From Shewanella benthica KT99 (lineage in GTDB: Bacteria; Pseudomonadota; Gammaproteobacteria; Enterobacterales; Shewanellaceae), in contig NZ_ABIC01000041.1 in assembly GCF_000172075.1 (NCBI RefSeq), forward strand, positions 1 to 38,996: a DNA stretch of 38,996 bases, written 5' to 3'. The notes beneath the pieces were generated by a model, which was not told the DNA's origin, made no database searches, and worked only from the letters and a program-made list of their open reading frames with translations. The position numbers and the translations under genes were made by a program. How positions within the stretch are numbered: position 1 is the stretch's first letter; every line of letters starts with the position of its first letter. Below, in pieces: positions 32,298 through 38,996 of this stretch.

Positions 32298-34733
32298 ATG
32301 CCAGTAAAGCCCTCTTCAGATCCCTGTGGAACCTCATCGATTAAGGGGCGGATTCTTTCTCGCCATACGGTGCAGCATTCGGGTATGGCTTGGCTGCATT
32401 ACTATATTAAAACCGCCGATGGCCCCGTATTAGTTACAGTGCCTCATGCTGAATATGTGTGTTTCTGTGCCACATATGATCTGCCCAGGCTGCAAGCATT
32501 GCCGCAGTCAGCAAAGCTAAGAAGGCTGGATCTGCCGCTTAAAAACTTCAATAGCGACCCGGTCACGGCCATTTATGCAAGCTCATCACGGCTATTCAGA
32601 CAGGTGATCAGAGGCGCTGTCGATCTCGGCATTCCTCTGTTTGAAACTGATATTCGTCCAGAACACAGATATTTGATAGAGAGATACATAGCGCTGGATG
32701 TGGAGTTTATCGGTCAATTTGAGCCTGCGGTAAAGGGTGCTCTGACTCGGTTTACTGCCACTAGGGCCAGAAAAAGCTCAGTTGATATCCAGCTTCAAGC
32801 CATATCCCTCGATTTTGAATGCAGTATGTCGGGCGAGCTTTACTCGGTCGGTCTCTACGGTAAAACATTAGATGTCGAGTATAAGAAAGTGATCATGGTG
32901 GGCTCACCTGGTGAGATAAGCGGCGATAGAACGGCAATATCTGATGACCAAGCTGATTATATCGAGTGGGTAGCAGATGAGAGAGGACTTATCCTCAGTT
33001 TAATTGATTGGTTTGCAGAATTTGATCCCGACATCATCATAGGTTGGGCCGTGGTGACGTTCGATCTGGCGCTTGTTTATAGAAGAGCAAAACTACATGG
33101 GATCAAGCTTGCAATCGGCAGGGGAGGCAGCGAGCTGAGCTGGAAGGTTGCGGATAAGTACCGTCCTGAGACTCTCTCTCTGCCTGGCAGAGTCGTGTTA
33201 GACGGTATCGATTGGCTCAAGGCCGCATTTTATCGCTTCGATAGTTTCTCGCTGGACTCTGTTTCACGTGCCTTGCTCGAGGAGGGGAAGGCATTGCCCA
33301 GTGGTAAGAAAGGAGTCGAGAACCGAGCAGAGGAGATCACCGAGCTATTTCATCATGATAAAGCGGCGCTCGCCCACTATAATTTAACCGATAGCCGTTT
33401 GGTGTGGGATGTGTTCAAGAACACTGAGTTGTTTGAGTTTGCTATAGAGCGTTCCAGGCTGACCGGGTTAGAGCTCGGCAGAGTCGGCGCCTCGGTCGCC
33501 GCATTCAATAACTTATATTTACCTCATCTGCACAGGGCGGGTTTCGTCGCACCAGCAATGGCAACGAGTCAAGGGCTAGAGAGCCCGGGCGGCTATGTGA
33601 TGGATTCTATCCCCGGCCTCTATAAGCATATCTTAGTACTCGACTTTAAAAGCCTTTACCCTTCCATCATCAGAACCTTCCTCATCGATCCTAAAGGTCT
33701 TATCAAGGGATTGTCTGAACCTGAAGCCGATAATGTCGATGGTTTCTTGGGAGCCAAATTTAGCCGGGACTCTCCCATATTACCCGAACTGGTTAAAACA
33801 CTTATGGAGCATAGGGAAGAGGCCAAGAGCGAAAAAAATGCGCCGCTGTCACAGGCCATTAAGATAATCATGAACTCTCTCTATGGCGTATTAGGCTCCC
33901 GTGGCTGTGTGTTCCATGATGCTAGGCTTGCCAGCTCTATTACCCTTAGGGGTCATCAGATAATGAAACAGACAAGAGCCTGGATTGAGGAACTTGGCTA
34001 TCAGGTCATCTATGGCGATACCGATTCGACCTTTGTCTGGCTGGGGCAAGATCCGTCGGATATTGATGTCGATAAGATAGGTAAGGGGCTGGTTGAAACG
34101 ATTAATACTCGATGGAAATGTAAGTTAGATAAAGAGATGAATATAGCGTGTCATCTAGAGTTGGAGTTTGAATGTCATTATGAGCAGTTTTTCATGCCAA
34201 CCCTCAGAGGTTCAACTGAAGGGTCTAAGAAACGCTATGTAGGTGCCCTTACTAATAATGAAGGAGAGCTGCAGCTCATCTTCAAGGGAATGGAGCAAGT
34301 GCGCAGTGACTGGAGTCCGCTTGCCAGACGCATCCAAGAAGCACTCTATTACCGCTTATTCTCTAAACAAGATGTCATGGTTTTCTTACAGGAGGTCGTC
34401 AATGACCTGATGCAAGGCAAGCTGGATGAAGAACTCGTTTTCAGTAAGCGCTTGCGTAGAGATATTGCCGATTATACGGCTAAATCATCTCCTCATGTTA
34501 AGGCAGCTAAAATGATGTGCGACTTTTCAGGATCTGAGCGTTTCTCGAAGAGAGGGACTAAAGTTGAGTATCTTATTACACTTAACGGCGCCGAGCCAGT
34601 TAAGTATCGCCAGTCTGCTATTGATTATCATTATTATCTAACCAGGCAGCTGGCCCCCATCGCCGAACCTGTTTTAGGTCTGCTCGATAAATGCTTCTCG
34701 GATATCAGCTCTAAGCAGATGTCGTTAATTTAG
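32298..34733 (+). CDS. polB: DNA polymerase II (family B)
   Basis: SOS-induced polymerase for replication restart and translesion synthesis, 811 residues from ATG 32298 (a TTG five codons upstream is the alternative). Exonuclease motif I is LDFE (Asp172, Glu174) and motif III YNLTD (Tyr361, Asp365). Motif II reads GWAVVTFD: the usual Asn is Ala251, though Asp256 is kept. Polymerase motifs are DFKSLYPSIIRT (449-460), KIIMNSLYG (522-530) and YGDTDS (572-577), all intact. It is collinear with E. coli PolB to the end. The upstream LexA box supports SOS control. Confidence 0.95.
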   Translation: MPVKPSSDPCGTSSIKGRILSRHTVQHSGMAWLHYYIKTADGPVLVTVPHAEYVCFCATYDLPRLQALPQSAKLRRLDLPLKNFNSDPVTAIYASSSRLFRQVIRGAVDLGIPLFETDIRPEHRYLIERYIALDVEFIGQFEPAVKGALTRFTATRARKSSVDIQLQAISLDFECSMSGELYSVGLYGKTLDVEYKKVIMVGSPGEISGDRTAISDDQADYIEWVADERGLILSLIDWFAEFDPDIIIGWAVVTFDLALVYRRAKLHGIKLAIGRGGSELSWKVADKYRPETLSLPGRVVLDGIDWLKAAFYRFDSFSLDSVSRALLEEGKALPSGKKGVENRAEEITELFHHDKAALAHYNLTDSRLVWDVFKNTELFEFAIERSRLTGLELGRVGASVAAFNNLYLPHLHRAGFVAPAMATSQGLESPGGYVMDSIPGLYKHILVLDFKSLYPSIIRTFLIDPKGLIKGLSEPEADNVDGFLGAKFSRDSPILPELVKTLMEHREEAKSEKNAPLSQAIKIIMNSLYGVLGSRGCVFHDARLASSITLRGHQIMKQTRAWIEELGYQVIYGDTDSTFVWLGQDPSDIDVDKIGKGLVETINTRWKCKLDKEMNIACHLELEFECHYEQFFMPTLRGSTEGSKKRYVGALTNNEGELQLIFKGMEQVRSDWSPLARRIQEALYYRLFSKQDVMVFLQEVVNDLMQGKLDEELVFSKRLRRDIADYTAKSSPHVKAAKMMCDFSGSERFSKRGTKVEYLITLNGAEPVKYRQSAIDYHYYLTRQLAPIAEPVLGLLDKCFSDISSKQMSLI

Positions 34734-34961
34734 TGAGTGCTTTCTTAAGATTGTTCTGCTTTTATGTTAACAGGTAGTTTATTGCCTGCTATATAATGGT
34801 GTTCTTGGTTAACGTGATGAAAAAAATAGGTGGTTTTGTGACTTTCGTCTTTGAGCGATAACTCATCTTTTGCTAACCTCAGCTGCAACTAGGAAGACAA
34901 AGAACAATGGAATGACAAAAAATAGCACCAAGCAGACTGAAAACATAAGGTTAGACATCAG

Positions 34962-36158
34962 ATGAAAAAAACTTTAGTAGCCTCGGCATTAGCAGCCGTC
35001 ATATTTTTCCCGTCAGTATCGGCTATCGAAATCTATAAAGATGACAAGAACGCAGTAGAAATCGGCGGTTGGATGGATGCCCGCATCATCAACACTCAAG
35101 GTGCTACAGAGGTGGTAAACGGTTCATCACGCATCAACTTTGGTTTCACTCGTGATATGGGTAATGATTGGAAAACATTTGTAAAACTTGAGTGGGGTGT
35201 AAATCCATTCGGTACCAGTGACATTGTTTACAGTAGCGAGAGTAACTTCGAGTCTCAAAGCGATGAGTTTCTTAATAATCGTCTTGGTTATGCTGGTCTT
35301 GCACACGATAAGTACGGCTCGCTCTCTATCGGTAAGCAGTGGGGCGTATGGTACGACGTAGTCTATAACACAAACCTAGTAAACACTTGGGATGGTAATA
35401 CTTCGGGTACTTACACTTACAACAAGGCCGATGGTGCAATCAATGGTACAGGCCGTGGTGATAACACAGTGCAATACCGTAATACCTTCGGTGATGTCAG
35501 CTTCGGACTGCAGGTGCAATTAAAGCAAGATAGCTTTGATTTGAATGATAACTTCGGTCCATTCTCGACAGCTGATAATAGCGTCATGATCGGTAGCCCT
35601 GTGGCTATTACTGGTGACTCTTTAGGTACAATTGAATACAATAATACTGTGGGTGGCTCTATCACTTATGCTGCTACAGATATGCTGACGCTTACTGCTG
35701 GTGTTAACTTAGGTGAGTTTGACGGTGCTTTAGAGTCTGGTGAAGGTATCTCTGAAACTGACTACATCTATGGTGCAGGCCTGACTTGGGGCGGGTTTGA
35801 ACAAGCTGGTTTCTATGCGGCGATTAACATCAACAAGAACGAATTCCATGATACTGATAACATTGGTCGTTTAATGCCTGATGCTGTAGGTCTTGAATCA
35901 CTGTTCAGCTACAAGTTTGATAATGGTCTTAAGCCTATCTTTGCTTATAACTACCTAAAGGCTGGCGATGCTTATGAAGCACTTTATAATGATGGCGAAT
36001 TTAAGCGTCAGTTTATTGTAGTGGGTCTTCACTTTGTGTGGGATGAGCAGACAATGCTTTATATCGAAGCTCGTAAAGACATGAGTGACTTTAATATTGC
36101 AAACGACACTCCAGATGAGAGTGATGGCGTAGCAATCGGTATCAGATACTATATGTAA
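34962..36158 (+). CDS. Outer-membrane porin (Gram-negative porin family)
   Basis: A 398-residue porin with signal peptide MKKTLVASALAAVIFFPSVSA (cleavage after about 21). The mature start IEIYKDDKNAVEIGGWMDAR, alternating beta-strands, the segment GSLSIGKQWGVWYDVV in the constriction-loop region and the final strands are typical of general porins. Such trimers pass small hydrophilic solutes. Outer-membrane porins usually end in Phe or Trp; this one ends in Tyr-Tyr-Met (TAC TAT ATG TAA). The upstream 34734-34961 gap holds a TATAAT-like box but no feature I can firmly assign. A terminator follows. Confidence 0.93.
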   Translation: MKKTLVASALAAVIFFPSVSAIEIYKDDKNAVEIGGWMDARIINTQGATEVVNGSSRINFGFTRDMGNDWKTFVKLEWGVNPFGTSDIVYSSESNFESQSDEFLNNRLGYAGLAHDKYGSLSIGKQWGVWYDVVYNTNLVNTWDGNTSGTYTYNKADGAINGTGRGDNTVQYRNTFGDVSFGLQVQLKQDSFDLNDNFGPFSTADNSVMIGSPVAITGDSLGTIEYNNTVGGSITYAATDMLTLTAGVNLGEFDGALESGEGISETDYIYGAGLTWGGFEQAGFYAAININKNEFHDTDNIGRLMPDAVGLESLFSYKFDNGLKPIFAYNYLKAGDAYEALYNDGEFKRQFIVVGLHFVWDEQTMLYIEARKDMSDFNIANDTPDESDGVAIGIRYYM

Positions 36159-36182
36159 TAAGCTAGTTATTCAGCTTATTTG

Positions 36183-36206
36183 AAACGCCCTATACGGGCG
36201 TTTTTT
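36183..36206 (+). terminator. Intrinsic terminator after the porin gene
   Basis: AAACGCCC pairs with GGGCGTTT over TATAC, followed by T. It lies 25 bp after the porin stop codon. Confidence 0.9.
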
Positions 36207-36337
36207 ATGTGCGAAGAATATTTCGCATGGGTAAATCATCTTGTGTAATTACCCCCACAAATATATGCGACTGCGACTTGTCTCCTAGCACAATTTTCTA
36301 GATTGAAAAACAAAAATAGACAAACTGTACATTAAAG

Positions 36338-36353
36338 TTTACGTAAACGTGAA
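36338..36353. promoter_or_regulatory. LiuR-like operator candidate upstream of the TonB-dependent receptor
   Basis: The site TTTACGTAAACGTGAA sits in the 36207-36774 gap and includes the perfect 12-bp palindrome GTTTACGTAAAC. It resembles, from memory, the TTTACG-rich operator of the MerR-family regulator LiuR, which controls branched-chain amino acid breakdown in Shewanella. It is 420 bp from the receptor start. Nothing else in this gap is firm. Confidence 0.25.
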
Positions 36354-36774
36354 GTCTGCTAGAGGTGTAGAGTCGATATATACCAGCTCAATGATGTAAA
36401 ACCACGATTAATTAAACTTTTCATTGAGGCAAGTGAAACATAAAATAGTGGTGTTCACACCGAGATCTATATGTAACATATTGTTTTTTAAACTGGTTTA
36501 ATAAAGTCTAAAAGCGGTTCCCATTGTATGCCGTATCCTTTTTCTTATCGCTAATTATCTAATTGCATCTCATGTGAGAATCCTCATCAGCTGACAAAGT
36601 TTAATGGTATACAAAATAATCAACGGCGATAACACTTGTAAAAACCGGTGTTAATTTGTTGATTAAATGATTGAGTTGTGGTCTTATTTGTTTGTAAGTG
36701 TGTTCCAGTGTAACAATTTGCATTGGTGTTAATACATTTAAAAATATAAAAATAAGCGTCCAGGGAGATACAAC

Positions 36775-38996
36775 ATGTACAAGAATAGCTTTATAGCTAA
36801 TTCAGTGCGTTTCGCACTAATTAGCGGTGCAGCAGCAACAGCAATGACAGCACCAACAGCTTTTGCGGCAGATGAGTCAGTAGAAGTAGAAAGAATTGAA
36901 GTTACCGGTTCACGCATTAAACGTAGTGACCTTGAAGGGGCTTCACCTGTAACAACCATTACTGCCGCAGATATGAAACTTGAAGGTAACTTTACTGTTG
37001 CTGATGCGCTTCGTAACAGTAACCTTAACTCTTTCGGTTCTTTTTCCGAGCGTTCAGGCAGCTCTGCTCAGTCTCAAGCGACTATTAATTTACGTGGTGC
37101 AGGTTCAGAGCGCACGCTAGTGTTGATTGATGGCAAGCGTTTCCCAGGGTCACCAACACTTGGCGGCGCTTCAGCAAACCTTAACGCTATCCCAATGGCA
37201 GCCGTAGAACGTATCGAAATTTTAACCGATGGTGGTTCGTCTACTTATGGTTCTGACGCAATTGCCGGTGTTGTTAACATCATCATGAAGAAGAACTTCC
37301 AGGGTCTTGAGTTTAGTGTTGGTGGTGGTAGTCGTGATCGTGATGGTGGACTAACGAGTAAAGAGTTTTCAGTTATTGGCGGTTATGAGATGGATAAAGG
37401 TAATATTACTTTTGCCTTCGACCATCAAGATCGAGAAGGCATTGCAGATGCTGACCGTGCGTATACTGCACCATGGCAGAGGGACTTTGATGGCGATGGT
37501 GTGATCAATGCCTACACTGAAACTGATGGATGGAGCTACTATGGCGCTAACGTCAGACATCCAGATACAGGTGTTTTTCAACCATCACCTTTATGTGATG
37601 ATTTGATTGCACAATATGGTAATGATGTATTTGCTAGGATGTCTGGTGAGCAACAGTTTGGAGCAGGTTCAGAACTTTGTATGTATGCCTATGGTAATGT
37701 TTCATACAATAAGGCGTCAGTAGAACGAAATACTGTTTATGTTGATGCTAACTATGAAGTCGCTGAGGATGTTGAGTGGTTTGGTCGTGTTATGTTTACT
37801 CAAAATAACTCGTTTGGACGTTACGCACCTCCAGCAGCTAAGTGGAATAACATGGCTGCAGATAACCCAAATAACCCATTTGATGTAGAAGCGACAGGTT
37901 ATTACCGTTGGGTTGGTATCGGTACTCGTGACGGTAACGTTGATGATTACAACCAAGATTTCTTAACCGGACTTCGTGGCACAATCAGTGCTTGGAATGA
38001 TGCCTCTTGGGAGTTCTACTACCATTATAATAAGGCTGATAACAAGTCAATCGGTGAGTATTACTTAAGTTATTCAGGACTCGCTTATAACGAAGCTAAT
38101 GGTATTGATTTAGGTTCTGAAGCTGGTATTAACAATATGAAAGCTACGACCCTGACTCAGGGGCGTGCTGAATTCCAGCAGTATAATGCTGGTATTGGTT
38201 TTGATGCATTTGAACTGCCTGGCGGTGAAGCTGCTCATTACTTCGGAATGGAGTATTTCGAACAAGACTTCTCTGAAACATATGACGCACAATCTGAAGC
38301 TGGTTTAGTTGGTGGTAGTGCTGGTAACTCAGCAGCTGGTGATCGTCAAGTTTGGGCTGCTTTCTATGAAGTTGCTCTACCCGTTATTGAAAATGTAGAA
38401 ATTAACTTAGCAGCGCGTTACGATGATTATAGTGATTTCGGTGGTAATGTTTCGCCAAAAGCATCTGTCCGTTGGCAGGCTCTAGATAATGTTGTTGTAC
38501 GTGCATCGTACTCTGAAGCTTTCCGTGCTCCAGCTCTTGATCAACTTTATGCTGCAACAACGTATAGCGCTGCAACTGGTACCGATTATCCTTATTGTGA
38601 ATCTAATGGCGTGGCTGAAGCAGACTGTAAAGCGCAGCAATATGATACTTGGATCAGTGCGAACAAAGATCTAGGCCCTGAGACTTCCGAATACGTTAAC
38701 ATAGGTGTTGCTTGGGATATCATTGATAACTTTGGAATTAAAGTCGATTACTTTAATCTAAATATTGATAATGTAATCAGTCAACGTAGCATCACGAATG
38801 TTATGGAAGGAATTAACTCTGGTACTTTAGCTGCTTCAGATACTTTCTATGTAGATCGTGTCGCAAGTACAGGTGGTAAATTAGGTCCAGCTCTTGAAGT
38901 TGGTACAGGTTACGGCAATACAGATCAGTTGGAAATTACCGGTATTGATGTAGCTTTGAATGGTAATGTTGAAACCAGCTTCGGTGACTTTAGCAT
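36775..38996 (+). CDS. TonB-dependent outer-membrane receptor (partial, runs off the window)
   Basis: A 740-codon open frame continues through the right edge. A signal peptide (about 1-31, ending AFA) is followed by ESVEVERIEVTGSRIKRSD, a form of TonB-box/N-terminal region common in Shewanella and Caulobacter receptors. The plug domain shows ASPVTTITAADM, TINLRGAGSERTLVLIDGKR and GGSSTYGSDAIAGVVNIIMKK. The beta-barrel follows, with FRAPALDQLYA and DYFNLNIDNVI. Such receptors import chelated iron, cobalamin, sugars or peptides through the TonB-ExbBD system; the ligand cannot be inferred. The ATG has the ribosome site CAGGGAGA. The frame was checked line by line and is uninterrupted. Confidence 0.93.
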   Translation, partial: MYKNSFIANSVRFALISGAAATAMTAPTAFAADESVEVERIEVTGSRIKRSDLEGASPVTTITAADMKLEGNFTVADALRNSNLNSFGSFSERSGSSAQSQATINLRGAGSERTLVLIDGKRFPGSPTLGGASANLNAIPMAAVERIEILTDGGSSTYGSDAIAGVVNIIMKKNFQGLEFSVGGGSRDRDGGLTSKEFSVIGGYEMDKGNITFAFDHQDREGIADADRAYTAPWQRDFDGDGVINAYTETDGWSYYGANVRHPDTGVFQPSPLCDDLIAQYGNDVFARMSGEQQFGAGSELCMYAYGNVSYNKASVERNTVYVDANYEVAEDVEWFGRVMFTQNNSFGRYAPPAAKWNNMAADNPNNPFDVEATGYYRWVGIGTRDGNVDDYNQDFLTGLRGTISAWNDASWEFYYHYNKADNKSIGEYYLSYSGLAYNEANGIDLGSEAGINNMKATTLTQGRAEFQQYNAGIGFDAFELPGGEAAHYFGMEYFEQDFSETYDAQSEAGLVGGSAGNSAAGDRQVWAAFYEVALPVIENVEINLAARYDDYSDFGGNVSPKASVRWQALDNVVVRASYSEAFRAPALDQLYAATTYSAATGTDYPYCESNGVAEADCKAQQYDTWISANKDLGPETSEYVNIGVAWDIIDNFGIKVDYFNLNIDNVISQRSITNVMEGINSGTLAASDTFYVDRVASTGGKLGPALEVGTGYGNTDQLEITGIDVALNGNVETSFGDFS

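Noticed and set aside
36575..36589. Possible Fur box (TGAGAATCCTCATCA) upstream of the TonB-dependent receptor
   Set aside because: It matches the 7-1-7 Fur pattern only with three mismatches, and is not a good palindrome. Iron control of this receptor cannot be claimed from it.

Overview
The window is a chromosomal segment of a gammaproteobacterium, most likely a marine and possibly cold-adapted Shewanella. The evidence is gene content and order: tig-clpP-clpX-lon-hupB-ppiD, fabV-sapFDCBA-pspF-pspABC-ycjX-ycjF, a Shewanella-type porin, and a TonB-dependent receptor with the TGSRIKRSD-type plug start. The genus rests on recognition of sequence and synteny, not on a database search.

Layout. 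1-400: tRNA cluster (a tRNA-like fragment, tRNA-Arg(TCT), tRNA-His(GTG)) ending in a terminator. 423-9128: protein-quality-control block on the plus strand: trigger factor, ClpP, ClpX, Lon (with a heat-shock-like promoter), HU-beta and the periplasmic chaperone PpiD, most genes separated by good intrinsic terminators. 9129-12821: AT-rich accessory segment with two orphan genes (a DUF4238 protein and a ribbon-helix-helix-like protein), strong hairpins, a 7-bp tandem array, imperfect direct repeats, and two inverted copies of one repeat near its ends. 12822-20701 (minus strand): FabV enoyl-ACP reductase, the Sap-type ABC transporter genes and the activator pspF. 20822-24984 (plus): psp operon with a sigma-54-type promoter, running into ycjX-ycjF. 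24985-25638: intergenic region with a run of hairpins that each show GGA in the loop. 25639-26803: methionine gamma-lyase gene whose 5' end is frameshifted. 26921-27238: secreted helix-hairpin-helix protein. 27381-27757: SRP RNA gene followed by a second, decayed copy. 27815-32166 (minus): dinG, a TSUP permease, priC and a DUF2057 gene in a close-packed operon. A LexA box lies between dinG and the divergent polB (32298-34733). 34962-36158: porin. 36775-end: TonB-dependent receptor cut by the window edge.

How the genes work together. The first block handles folding and regulated proteolysis from ribosome to periplasm. The sap/psp/ycj block concerns peptide uptake or resistance and envelope stress. 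The dinG-priC operon and polB form an SOS-linked DNA repair and replication-restart group. The two final outer-membrane proteins mediate nutrient passage.

Most notable observations: (1) hairpin arrays with GGA loops in three intergenic regions, resembling CsrA/RsmA-binding sites, the best being 25262-25498; (2) a tandem SRP RNA duplication with one degenerate copy; (3) frameshifted methionine gamma-lyase; (4) the repeat-bounded accessory segment between ppiD and fabV; (5) a telomere-like heptamer array that contains the stop codon of a gene.
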